This document shows, one piece after another, positions 47,902-59,329 of a stretch of 64,000 nt of DNA (its first letter is position 1; each line of letters opens with the position of its first letter). The stretch is from positions 54,949,423 to 55,013,422 of the forward strand of contig OX421968.1 of the NCBI GenBank assembly GCA_949128115.1. Direction: 5' to 3'. The DNA comes from Anaspis maculata. Its lineage: Eukaryota > Arthropoda > Insecta > Coleoptera > Scraptiidae. The position numbers and the translations under genes are program-made. A model generated the notes under the pieces. The model was not told where the DNA came from. It ran no database searches and was given only the letters and a program-made list of their open reading frames with translations.

Positions 47902-48103
47902 CAGGGCCGGGCCTGGCCTATTTGCCACCTGCGTGCCACCGAAAAATTGCCGCCCCTCACCGGCAATGGAGACCCCCCACCAAATGCGGGAATGAAGAGA
48001 ATCCTTTGAAATTCAACTTTATTATTATATTGCCGCTCCTATAACTTGCCGCCTGCATGCCGGATTGCCCGCACGCACTGCACGCCTGCTAGGCCCGGCC
48101 CTG
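47902..48103. mobile_element. Short hAT-like MITE
   Basis: CAGGGCCGGGCCTGGC and its inverse CTAGGCCCGGCCCTG bound 202 bp. The 8-bp flanks AACATACC and AATATATC agree at 6 of 8 positions. The inside is GC-rich with CCGCC blocks. Confidence 0.7.
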
Positions 48104-48649
48104 AATATATCTCCCTATCCCTATAATAAAATACATCCGCTCGAATCTATTCAAGCCAAACACCAAGAAGAGTAGTCCAGTGTCGGCGATATGCATTACG
48201 AAAATAAATTAATCATTTTCGTTTGCAAATGACACTACCCTGAATAAGAATTCATCGATCAAATCAAATTTTTGTTTATGATGGAAGCTGTTGTACTTGA
48301 AACACAATGCAATCGGTAAAAGAATACTAACTGAAAAAAATAGAACCGAACGCGGCGAACGCCGCAACAGCTTATTCTTCCATTTCCTGGGACGACGCTG
48401 GTCGCCCCAAGGTCAGACAACGTTACAGGCGTTCGTTACAGCCACTGATGCCATGAACCCATTTCACTCCCATGTGTGGTTCTGCGATAGTTGTGTGTTG
48501 TGATCTAGGCGCGAGAATAGAAGTTTCACTTCAAAAAATCATAGTCAGAACCAGAGTTCCGATTCCAAAAATTTCAAAACTGGGCGCAAGCTAAAACATC
48601 ACGCTTTATTATTCTTTCATTTACATTTGAAAAAAAAATCTGAAAACAG
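48104..48649. other. Intron, nothing recognised
   Basis: No exon or element signature. Confidence 0.4.
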
Positions 48650-48880
48650 GGGTCCGTTGAATTTGTTAGAATTTTGCACTGTTTTACATTTCACCCTGTA
48701 GATATTTCACATGAAGCTTTCTGATCTTCACCTCCTGAAGGTGAATAACGGAAAGACTGATCTCACTAATCGTCAAAACAAAGTCGAAATGGTTTGTGTC
48801 ATTGAAAAGTTATTGGGGTCCAAATATGGACCAATTTTTCCCTTGCGACAACATATTTGTTGCGCAGTTTAGTATGTTCC
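48650..48880 (-). repeat. Diverged arm of the AAACTGCTGG family
   Basis: Shares the order GGTCCGTTGAATTTG, TTTTACATTTCACCCTGTAG, TTATTGGGGTCCAA and TTGTTGCGCAGTTTA with the other copies, at lower identity. Confidence 0.5.
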
Positions 48881-49099
48881 TCGAGGAAAGCCGAAGTTAT
48901 GTCTATGAAACAGAATTCGTACTTGAGTTACAGCTTGATTTATAGTGATACTTGGACAAGGTGCACTTGACAACGACTATGAATACGGGCATCAATCCCT
49001 ACCAGTCGAGCTATAAGCAAATTGTCATCAATTAGTGTTGGAAGTTCGAAGGTTTTTTTTGAAGTTTTGCATCAACACCAAAACACCATACCTGTAAAA

Positions 49100-49740
49100 T
49101 TGAATCGCAGTTGGGGAAATCCTTCCCAAGTATCAGAATAATGTTGAAAAAAAATAGGGCTTTTATTTTTGGAAATATGGAGGGTCAAAACTCCCCCTCT
49201 ATTTTCGTTATTGAAAGATCTTAGTAAACTGTTTTCAACCGACTAGAAAGCAATGTTTTTGAAACCTTTGAATGGGTTTTGTAATTTTATTTACTATACA
49301 GGGTGAATCGTAAATCCCGAAAACCCAGTTTTCTTCAGAAAGCATGCAGAAAATTTCTTATAGGAACTATTTCTGTTATTTGTTGTTCTACATCAGTTTT
49401 ATAACCTTAGAACTTTTCACGAGCATTTTCGAGGAAAAATAGATTTTTAGAGGATTTATGGCTCACCCTAAACACTAAACAAAATTACGAAACACATTCA
49501 AAGATTGAAAAATTTGTTTTTTAGTCCACTGATAAGAAGAGTTAACTAAATTCTTTCAAATTAACGAAAATAGAAGAGGTCGAAGGACCACCTTTTGACC
49601 CTCCATATTTCCAAAAATGAACATCATAAATTTTTCTCAACATATTTCTGGCACTTTCGGAGCAATTCTCTACCTGCAGTTCAATGTTCTACCCCAAGTT
49701 TGCAAACACCCTGTTACAGCGTGTCCCAGTGAAGTGGAAT
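49100..49740. repeat. Inverted-repeat region with a mariner-like end inside
   Basis: GAAATATGGAGGGTCAAAA (49170) faces TTTTGACCCTCCATATTTCC (49594). Between them a TACAGGGTGAATCG terminus occurs at 49298 and ACCCTGTTACAG at 49709. At least two decayed foldbacks overlap here, and the exact ends are unclear. Confidence 0.5.
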
Positions 49741-49964
49741 CTCTATATTTCTTCCCCTGGCACTTCTTCAGAAACTTCCTTCAAGGGGTATAACAATTTT
49801 GACCACTGCGGATCTGTTCGTGACATTAGTTTTTTGCTGTCATTATAATTTTTTGACGGATGATGAATTTTTTAGCGCACTTTCCCAAAAAATGGGAAAA
49901 AGGCGCTTTTAGCTTCACTTTGTCCGTCCGTCCGTCCGTCCGTCCGTCCGTCCGTCCGTACCCG

Positions 49965-51035
49965 GGATAACTCCTCAGGGAAGAAAGATATCGATGTGGT
50001 GTAAACGCTGATCAATAGTACATATGTCCAGGATGTCAAGTTGACTTTTGGTTTTTTGTTATTCTGCCGCCATCTTTAATCCGCCATTTTGAATTTCTCT
50101 AAAAGTGATCCGATTAAAATGAAATTTGCAGGCAATGTAAACCACATCAAGATCTATCCAATTTTCGACAATTGATGCCCTGCCGTCATCCTGTATTCTC
50201 ACTATTAAACATATTTCGAAGTGATAGAACTAGGAGAATTATGCCTCAACGTAAAAAGATATCGATGTGGTGCAAACGCCAATCGAATGCGTACGTGACC
50301 ACCATATAAAGTTGACCAATAATTTTTGTCACTTGGCCGCCATCTTTGATCCGCCATTTTGAATATTTCTGAAAGTGGTCCGATTTGAATGAAATTTGCC
50401 AGCGATATGAACTTCATCAGGATACATCCAATTTTTGACAATTGATGCCCTGCCGCCATCTTGTATTCTCACTATTGAACATGTTTCGAAGTGATAGAAC
50501 TAGGAGAATTATACCTCTACGAAAAGAGATATCGATGTGGTGTAAACACCAATCGAATGCGTACATGACCACCATATAAAGTTGACCAATAATTTTTGTC
50601 ACTTGGCCGCCATCTTTGATCCGTTATTTTGAATTTCTCTGAAAATGGTCCGATTTGAGCAAAATTAGCAGGCGATGTGAACTTCATCAAGATACATACA
50701 ATTTTTGACAATTGATGGCCCGCCGCCATCTTGTATTCTCACTATTGAACATGTTTCGAAGTGATAGAACTAGGAGAATTATGCTTCAACGAAAAGAGAT
50801 ATCGATATGTGGTGCGAATGCCCATGAAATGCGTACGTGTCCACCATATAAATTTGACAAATGATTTATGTCACTTAGCCGCCATCTTTGGTCCGCCATT
50901 TTGAATTTCTCTGAAAGTGGTCCGATTTGAGTGAAATTCACAGGCGATGTGAACTTTATCAAAATACATCCGATTTTCGACAAATGATGCTCTGCCGCCA
51001 TCTTGGCCGCCATATTGAAATTAATATCACTCAAC
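49965..51035. repeat. 270-bp tandem array
   Basis: GATAGAACTAGGAGAATTAT starts units at 50223, 50493 and 50763, exactly 270 bases apart, with a diverged earlier unit at about 49965. Each unit carries GCCGCCATCTT and TCCGCCATTTTGAAT. A further partial unit lies at 58035-58230, beyond the LINE. Confidence 0.9.
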
Positions 51036-54000
51036 GATTTTCATGTAATGTAATGTAATGTAATGTAATGTTTATTAATGTTTCACATAAAGAAAATGTT
51101 TACACAAGTCCACAAGTCATGGAGCTTGGGACTTACCTTTGTTTCGTATGATCATTCTTATTGGTCTGTTCTGGACTCAGTTGATGACGTGGATGATGCC
51201 TGCTCTTTGTTTTATAAGATTCTCTATAGCATTTTTGATTTGACCGTTCCTAAGTTGAAAGTAAAATTATCTCGCCGTTCCTTTCCACCGTGGTTTGACT
51301 CGGAGACTGTCAGGTCAATACGTAAAAAAAAATTCTCTTTTTAGAGCTTACAAAAGGATTCGTTCAGTGTATCAATGTGAGTTATATCGACAACAACGTG
51401 CCCATGTGAAGAGACTCATATCTGTTGGTCATGAAAATTACATACGTGACGTTGAGAATAGCCTTATCTCTGAACCCAACAAGATCTGGTCCTATATCAA
51501 TTCGAAAAGAAGTCGTACACGAATACCTGGGGTCATGAAGTATGACAATTCTGAACTCTCCACGCCTCAGTCTGTGGTTGATTCTTTCGCCAGTTATTTT
51601 GGTTCCGTTTACATTTTTTCTGATCCAAAAAATACGCCTGCATCAAATGATGTCTCTTACTATCCTACAGTTTCCATGCATCATGTGTCCAATGATGAAA
51701 TCTATCAAGCCTTGAGGCGGGCAAAAAATTCCTTTACTGCTGGTGTTGATGAAATCCCGAGTTTTTTGCTGAGAGATTGCGCTTCTGTCTTTACCATACC
51801 ATTGGCTAGTGTCTTAAACCTTATTCTCCGCCACTCTTCTTTTCCTTCCCTTTGGAAGAAGTCTCATGTAACACCTGTTTTCAAGAAAGGCGACAAATGT
51901 GATATAAGGAACTATAGACCAATATCTCTGCTATGCAACTTCGCTAAAGTGTTCGAATCAATAATGTATGCCAAAATTTACTCCTCCGTCAAAAGTTATA
52001 TTTCGCCTTGTCAGCATGGCTTTATGCAGAAGAAATCTACTATTTCTAACTTGTCTTGCTTTAAACAATATGTTGCAGAAGTTATCGATGACAGGGGTCA
52101 GGTTGATGTCGTTTATACCGATTTTCAAAAAGCTTTCGATCAGATTGATCACTATGTTCTCCTTGATAAACTTGACAGGTTGGCTTTCTCACCGGCACTG
52201 CTGTCATTGTTTTAGTCCTACTTGCTCGATAGAGAACAATACGTTAAATACCGCAATTATACATAAAAAGTTTTCAGACCTTCTTCCGGTGTTCCTCAGG
52301 GCTCAAATCTTGAGCCCCTTCTTTTCCTGCTTTTCGTTAATGACATTGTCAATAACATTTCTTGCGAGAAGCTTCTTTTTGCCGATGACTTGAAGCTGTT
52401 TCTCAGGGTCAACTCGGTGGATGACTGCTTAGTGTTGCAGCACAATGTTCGGGCTGTTGAGCGGTGGTGCACATCTAATCGTCTTTTTCTCAATATCCAG
52501 AAATGTACTGTCATGTCCTTCTCTAAAATCCAATCCACAATTTCCTATCCCTACAGCATCAGTGGTACTATTTTGCAACACTCCGAATCAGTTGTGGATC
52601 TTGGCGTTACTTTTACTCCAAAGCTTGATTTTACAGATCATAGAGCGAAAGTTATCAGTCAGTCATATAAGATGTATGGTATGTTGTACCGAAACTGCCG
52701 AGAATTTACTAATACTAACACTCTCTCAACTCTTTATTATGCTTTGATCTAGTGCTGTCAGAAAAAAATAAATTGACCGGTTAACCGGTCAAGAAAATTT
52801 TGACCGGTTACGGAATAACCGGTCATGGTTAACCGCACCATAACCGGTTAACCGGTTTGACCGGTTAAACCGGTTAATCGGATTGACCGGTCAACCGGTT
52901 TAACCGGTCAATAACCGGTTAAAAATGACCGGTCAATAACCGGTTAAAAATAACCGGTTAAAAAACACCGGTTAAAAATAACCGGTTAAAAACCGGTCAC
53001 GGTTAACTGGTTTGACCGGTTATGGTTAACCGACTTGACCGGTTACGATTAACCAACCAATAATCGGTCAAGGTTAAAAGGCCGGTTATGGTCCATTTTT
53101 TCAAAATCGTTTACGGTTAAAGACGGGGTCATATAGGTGGAATAAGCGTTGCGAAATCAATCCGTGTGGGTTTATTCTTAGACGGATTCCTACCATTTTG
53201 GTCATTTCGAAAATCGAAAAAGAAATGCCAATGGGCTCAAACCAAAGTACATTCTTGTAGCTTTCGAAAGAGACCTAAATTGTGAGATTCTGTCAAGGAA
53301 TAAACCCACAGGGATTGATTTCGCAACGCTTATTTTACCAATCCAACTCCGTCCTCAATCAGTTACTACAACTAGCTGGTCAATTACCGGTGAATTTGAA
53401 CAACTGGTGCATCATGGTATGGTAATTATTACAGCGGAGGTAATGCAGAGTTCATCCTTATGATACCACCTATAAGCTGCAAGGCAAGTACACTCACTTA
53501 CCTATACCTAGTCTTTTGAAAATATGTCTAACAAAATTATTGTGTATGATGGCGAAAATACGGAAAACTTGCTGGTACCTATTTATTTATTTTTTGATTG
53601 AGGGTTCAATTTCGTGGGAAGTGAAGTTGAAATTTGACATATTCAAACCAAAAGATCAAAACGCTGAAGTAGACTTCCAAGATTTTTAAATAAGTATACA
53701 GGATGTTTCGTGTTTAATCGGGAACGTTTTGACAGCGGATAAAGCATAAAAAAAATAAGTGGACTTTCTCCAGGAAACTTTGTTCAGAAATCGGATTGAC
53801 TGGTTAACCGGTTTAACCGGTTAATCGGATTGACCGGTTAATCGGATTGACCGGTTAATCGGATTGACCGGTTAATCGGATTCACCGGTCAAGCGGTTTG
53901 ACTGGTTCTAAACCGGTTAACTGTGGACAATTTTGACCGGTTGAAAATTTCAATTGTGACCGGTTATTTGTAATTGTAACCGGCTTTGCACTAACTTACC

Positions 54001-54183
54001 TACCTATGCATTGCATTTTGAAATATGTACGAGTCTGTATAGGTATGTTCAAAGAAATTATAAATGTTTATTAGTTTGCTTATTTTTTGGTAAAATTTGA
54101 AGTAACAGACGTCAACAGAGTATACCTAAGGTAAGACACAAAATGCATGAGAAAGTTTCAGGCGGGCCGTTATTCTACATATA

Positions 54184-55222
54184 CAGGGTGGTCCAGGTTA
54201 TGGTAGCAATAATTCACCAATCGATTGTCCATCGAAAACTAGGTCGACATGCATAATTCATTTTTCTCCAAAACGCTTCCTAAGAGAGATACAGCCCTTC
54301 AAAGTTCAGTTTTTAAAATCTTCTTTTTTCAATAACTCTCAAGTCATCGAAGCGATTTTGACCAAATTTGGTACAAATACTAACGAAATAAATACCCATG
54401 ACTTGACGTAGATGACTTTAGTCAAAATTGTCCAATGGCGTAGATACGGGGGAGTTGTTTTACTTTTCACGTCCTATTCTCTACGCCACTGAATATTTTT
54501 GAAAAACTATTTTTTTTTCGAATTTCTTGTTCAATTCAAACAAAAAAGTTACTTATGTAAAATTTTGATTAAAAGCTTCATTTCCGAGATATTTGGGTTT
54601 GAAACTTTGGAAAACGCTTCGAAATCGCGACTTTCGAAGGCCTAAAAATTAATATCCAAGAAAACTGATGTTCCCTCAACTGGAATAGGTTTTCTAGGTC
54701 GTTTAAGTAGATTTACTGCCATTTTTTTGCTAAGAAACGAGGCGTTTTCAGAAAAAAACAACTTGGGCTCTGGAAAGTGGCGATTTCGGGATGTTTTCCA
54801 AAGTTTAAAACCCAAATATCTTGAAAATCTAGCCTCTAATCAAAACTTTAGAGGAGTTACTTTTTTTTCTAAATTGAACAAGAAAATCGAGAAAAATATA
54901 GTTTTTCAAAAATATTCAGTGGCGTGAAGAATAGGGCGTGAAAAGTAAAACAACTTTCCCGTATCTACGCCACTGGACAATTTAGACAGAAGTTGTTCAC
55001 GTCAAGTGATGGGCATTTATTTCGTAAGTATTTGTACCAAATTTGGTCAAAATCGCTTTGATGACTAGAGAGTTATTGCAAAAGAAGATTTTAAAAACTG
55101 AACTTTGAAGGGCTGTATCTTTCTTAGGAAGCGTTTTAGAAAAAATAAATTATGCATGTCGACCTAGTTTTCGATAGACAATCGATTGGTGAATTATTGC
55201 TACTTTAACCTGGACCACCTTG
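54184..55222. mobile_element. Mariner-type foldback nested in the hAT-like element
   Basis: TA-flanked ends CAGGGTGGTCCAGGTTATGG and CAGGTTAAAG-type inverse ACCTGGACCACCTTG. Arms of about 510 bp mirror each other (CCAATCGATTGTCCATCGAA; GATACAGCCCTTCAAAGTTC; GACCAAATTTGGTACAAATA). A CAGTGGCGTAG module lies in each arm (54433-54491; 54917-54975). No coding. Confidence 0.85.
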
Positions 55223-55264
55223 TATATTCATGATTCATATCTCGCTTTCAAGCTAGAAGCGCAT

Positions 55265-55410
55265 TTAGAGGTGCGCTTTTAGGGGCTATCCGTTCATATT
55301 TGAGTTTTCACAAATACATATTACAATCGAGCGGCCATAATATGTCATTGTAATATGTAATTTGGAACACTCAAATACAATTCAATAGCCCCTAAAAGCG
55401 CACCTCTTCA
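55265..55410. mobile_element. 140-bp MITE
   Basis: AGAGGTGCGCTTTTAGGGGC and GCCCCTAAAAGCGCACCTCT face each other, with further pairing inside (ACATATTACAAT / CATTGTAATATG). Confidence 0.75.
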
Positions 55411-55454
55411 TCATAGTTTGATTGGTATAAGTACATATAAAAACAAAAAATAAA

Positions 55455-56455
55455 AAATATACAGGTGTCCCTGTTCAACTGTTTGATCGCGGAATTCTGC
55501 CAGTGGATGAAGCATGAAAAAATGGGCTTTTTTTAAAAAACTTTTTTTCAAAAACGTATATCAACTGAGATACAGCCCTTCAATGTTAAAATTCAAATAT
55601 CGTTTTTCCACATACTTTTCGCACCGTTGAACCAATTCGCTTCACATTTTGGATACGTGATTATCAAGTGAATCTCCAAAAATTGTAACTCAAGGACTTT
55701 GAAGGATTTTGAGTTTCGACACATTGGTCCAATGGCGTGGATATTGGGGGACTCGTTCCTGTTCTCCCCTTAATTTCTGCGCCACTGACTATTTTGCAAA
55801 AATGCCTAGGCATTTGGACTGGCAATTAATTTAAAGGAAAAAATTACTCCTGGCAACTTTTGTTAAAGGCTTCGTTTTCGAGATAATTGAATCATAATGT
55901 TTAAAAAAAATCTTGTAAACCAATTTCAAGAGCCAAACAAATAATTTTTCGAAAACTTTTTGCTTCTCAGCTAAAATAATGGTTCATGAACTTAAATCGC
56001 CTGGAAAGTCTGTTTCAGTAAAGAAATCATGACTTTTCCCCGATCATTATCTTTAATTTCTTAGAATTGGCGTTTTCAACATGTTTTTCAAACATTCGGA
56101 TTCAAATATCTTGACAAGGAAGCTTCTAATATTTGTCAGGAGTCAGGAGTAACTTTTTCTTCTAAATTGATTGCAGAATTCAAGTGCTCAAAGGCATTTC
56201 TGCAAAATAGTCAGTGGCGTAGAAATAGAAATAATGGAAGATAACAGGGACGAGCTATGTAAAATTTGAGGCAAATTGTTTCTACGGTATGGAAATTATG
56301 TGGGGAAAACGGTATTTTAATCTCAACTTTGAATGGCTTCATCTCAGTTGTTGTACATTTCTGAACAAAGTTTCCTGGAGAAAGTCCACTTATTTTTTTT
56401 ATGCTTTATCCGCTGTCAAAACGTTTCCGATTAAACACAAAACATCCTGTATACT
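55455..56455. mobile_element. Mariner-type foldback, decayed
   Basis: The left arm has CAGGTGTCCCTGTTCAACTG, GATACAGCCCTTCAATGTTA and a CAATGGCGTGG module (55730-55787). The right arm mirrors parts (GAATGGCTTCATCTCAGTTG; CAGTGGCGTAG at 56212). The outer right part also mirrors 53700-53790, so arms of this family form part of the hAT-like foldback. Confidence 0.6.
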
Positions 56456-58499
56456 TATTTGAAAATCTTGGAAGTCTACTTCAGCGTTTTGATCTTTTGG
56501 TTTGAATATGTCAAATTTCAACTTCACTTCCTACGAAATTGAACCCTCAATCAAAAAATAGATAAATAGGTACCAGCAAGTTTTCCGTATTTTCGCCATC
56601 ATACACAATAATTTTGTTAAACATATTTTCAAAAGACTAGGTATAGGTAAGTGGGTGTACTTGCCTTGCATCTTATAGGTGGATCATAAGGATGAACTCT
56701 GCATTACCTCCGCTGTAATAATTACCTTACCATGATGCACCAGTTGTTCAAATTCACCGGTGATTGACCAGCTAGTTGTAGTAACTGATTGAGGACGGAG
56801 TTGGATTGGTAAAATAAGCGTTGCGAAATCAATCCCTGTGGGTTTATTCCATGACAGAATCTCACAATTTAGGTCTCTTTCGAAAACTACAAGGATGTAC
56901 TTTGGTTTGAGCCCATTGGCACTTCTCTTTCGATTTTTGAAATGACCAAAATGGTAGGAATCCGTCTAAGAATAAACCCACACGGATTGATTTCGCAACG
57001 CTTATTCCACCTATATGACCCCGTCTTTAACCGTAAACGATTTTGAACAAATGGACCATAACCGGCCTTTTAACCTTAACCGATTATTGGTTGGTTAATC
57101 GTAACCGGTCAAGTCGGTTAACCATAACCGGTCAAACCGGTTAACCGTGACCGGTTTTTAACCGGTTATTGACCGGTCATTTTTAACCGGTTATTGACCG
57201 GTCATTTTTAACCGGTTATTGACCGGTCATTTTTAACCGGTTATTGACCGGTTAACCGTGACCGGTTTTTAACCGGTTAACCGTAACCGGTTATTCCTTT
57301 GCGAAATTTGACCGGTTATTCGAATTTTTTGACCGGTTAACCGGTTAACCGTAACCGGTTGACAGCACTACTTTGATCAGGTCCCGACTGGAGTATGCCT
57401 CTAATATTTGGTATCCCTACTGCGGTGTTCACATTCATGGTGTGGAGTTGGTACAGCGTCGCTTTCTCAAGCACTTGAGTTTCCTCATGGATGGTGTACA
57501 TCCTGTTCGTGGCATCGAGTACTCTTTATTATTATCCAGGTTTAACCTTCACTCCTTGGAAACTAGACGTACCATGCTAGGTGTTAAACTTCTCCACACC
57601 TTATTAAATAATAATTTGGATTGTCCCTATCTTCTATCCAAAATTAATTTTTTCATACCACGTATAAATTCCAGACAGCGCACCACGTTCTATAATCCCA
57701 GTTCCAGAACCAACGTCCTTTTCAATTCCCCTATTTCTATTATGTGCCATACGTTTAACAAAATCTCTAATGTTTGTGATATTAATTTCAGCACCATTAA
57801 GTCCATTATGTCTTCCGTGCTGGGCAATGACTGACTCCACGAAGTCAACTTGCTTATGTTATTAATATTCCTTTGACCTTTTCTTTTTGTGTATTCGCAT
57901 GATTGTGTTTAATTTTTTGTTTTGTATCAATTTCTCATTCTATTCCATTTTTTTGTTGTATAAAGTTTTCCTGTGATTGGGCATTGCCTGTTGGGAAATA
58001 AATCCATTCTATTCTATTCTATTCTTATTCTCCAGCCAAATTCCAACATTCTGCCACCATCTTGGCCGCCATATTAAAATATCTTATTAGTGGAACGATT
58101 TTCATGAAACTTGTAACTTACCCTTGTCTATAGTACGATCACTTTGATTTTTAAGCCAAATTTCATGATTCTGACGCTATTTTGGCCGCCATATTGAAAT
58201 TTCCGCCCAAAAAGCGGTAGAACCCTAAATTAACGTCTTGCGTTCACTAACCCTTCAAAAAGGAAGTGCGCTACTAAGCCTCATGCCCATGCGGCATATT
58301 TGCTTGTTTGACATTTTTCGAAATTTTTATTTTCGTTCACAGCAATAAAAACCACGTGTTTTTCTCCGTATGGTAAAATAATTTTTTTGTTCCTATCATT
58401 ACTTAGATAAATTCTGCAACTAAATTAGAATGAGGAATAATCTAATATTGAAATAGGAAAAGAAAAAAGTTTCTTCTCAAATATAATGCAAACTAGAAA

Positions 58500-59090
58500 A
58501 TTTATCTCAGATGTTCAAATTGTCTGCCTCCAACATCGCGACGAAGGCGTTCTTGAAAGCCCTTTACAGAATGATCAAAATCTGGAGGTATTCTTCCGCA
58601 TTCCTCCGAAATAAGATCTTTCAGTCGCTGTAAGTTTTGGGGCTCCGCCTTGTATACTCGCTCTTTCAAGTATCCCCACAAGAAAAAGTCCAATGGGAAC
58701 AGGTCAGGTGACCTGGAAGGCCACTCAGTTTCCCCTTTTCGACCAATCATCCATCATCTTCGTGGGAATGCCTGGAATGTCAAGGAACTCCCGCATGGCC
58801 AGCGTAAAGTGCGGTGCATGAAGCCCCGTCTTGCTGGAACTAAGGCTGAATCCGTCCTTCTGGAGGAAAAATGACAGTGATGGTCGGAACAATGAAATTT
58901 TGTAGAAGCTGTAAATATAGCTCTTCCCGTTCAAATTCCGTCAATAAAGAACGGTCCAATAATTTGCTGTCCCACAATTCCACAATCTCACAATAATAGT
59001 CGGCATTTTTAAATCTTTCACCAATCACCCCCAAGCAAATTTGTTTCGGTCCGGCCCTGGTCTTTGTAATCAAAATCTCGATCAACAGTA
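58500..59090 (-). pseudogene. Mariner-like transposase relic
   Basis: Read from about 59085: GERFKNADYYCEIVELWDSK, LLQNFIVPTITVIFPPEGRI, then shifted frames with HFTLAMREFLDIPG, and finally TEWPSRSPDLFPLDFFLWG and GGRQFEHLR. These span the second and third catalytic regions. At least two shifts are needed and the N-terminus is missing. It lies just upstream of the GC-rich leader of the short isoform. Confidence 0.7.
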
Positions 59091-59329
59091 AAATTGCCCA
59101 TACTTTGACGGCGACGTAATAAAATAGTGAAGTCCCTACTTGGGTAGGTACCTATCTACCTACCCTGCTATGTAGGTGTTTTGAAGGAAAGCAAAAATGA
59201 TTGGGATCATTGGTTAATTGGGTGTCTTGATTGATTATTAATTACTACAGTTTCATGCAATCTGGGATGCTGAACGTTGTGTTGGCACGTTACAGTCCAG
59301 GTTCGTAAGTTGAATGGAGTGAGTAGGTC
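59091..59329. other. Intron between mariner relic and GC-rich leader
   Basis: AT-rich, with a small TACCTA/TAGGTA-rich patch at about 59138-59170. No exon. Confidence 0.4.

Larger units (their letters stand above)
52750..57370. mobile_element. hAT-like foldback with ACCGGTT arrays, 4.6 kb
   Basis: An exact 8-bp duplication, CTTTGATC (52742-52749 and 57371-57378), flanks ends TAGTGCTGTCA and TGACAGCACTA. Next to each end lie 300-330 bases of ACCGGTTA/ACCGGTCA units in many arrangements (52770-53080; 57050-57365). Arms of about 1 kb then mirror each other: 53105-53790 against 56365-57050, with CGTTGCGAAATCAATCC, AACTGGTGCATCATGGTA and GACAGCGGATAAAGCATAAA. A third ACCGGTT block is at 53795-53990. 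No transposase frame exists, so it needs one in trans. It contains nested elements at 54184, 55265 and 55455. Confidence 0.82.
51099..57834 (+). pseudogene. Jockey-type reverse transcriptase, broken
   Basis: The linker RRSFPPWFDSE is followed by a shift in an A-run (51326-51334), then NKIWSYINSKRS, TAGVDEIPSFLL, WKKSHVTPVFKKGDK and NYRPISLLCN. Motif A is YTDFQKAFD (about 52119). A stop follows at 52213 and a shift near 52270. Motif B is SGVPQGSN, then LLFADDLKLF (motif C, about 52373) and LGVTFTPKLDF. The foldback interrupts after LYYALI, and the frame resumes with RSRLEYASNIW at 57376, so it was intact across the junction. The C-terminus runs to 57834. The endonuclease domain is absent. Confidence 0.82.
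51036..58031 (+). mobile_element. Jockey-type LINE, 5'-truncated and split
   Basis: It begins after an (ATGTA)n run at 51042-51068 and ends in a (TTCTA)n tail at 58003-58030, after a 3' UTR with AATAAA at 57998. The coding part is in two blocks, 51099-52749 and 57371-57834, interrupted by a hAT-like foldback. It lies inside the tandem-array element. No clean target duplication is seen, since the array resumes at a different point in its unit. Confidence 0.75.
49874..58272. mobile_element. Element with AGCGCACTT ends and internal tandem array
   Basis: The left end AGCGCACTTTCCCAAAAAAT forms a stem-loop closing with GGCGCT, and a (GTCC)n run follows (49920-49957). The right end, CCTTCAAAAAGGAAGTGCGCT, is its approximate inverse. 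Between them are the 270-bp tandem array, a jockey-type LINE with a nested hAT-like foldback, and a last partial array unit (58035-58230). The stem-loop plus GTCC run recalls the shorter repeats at 42305 and 43297. Class unknown. Confidence 0.55.

Noticed and set aside
49965..51035. A CRISPR array or a protein-coding repeat
   Set aside because: Units are directly joined 270-mers without spacers, and the open frames in them have no coding signature.
52770..57365. Telomere-like or satellite DNA from the ACCGGTT units
   Set aside because: The arrays are inverted at the two ends of one element with an 8-bp target duplication, so they are part of a transposon.
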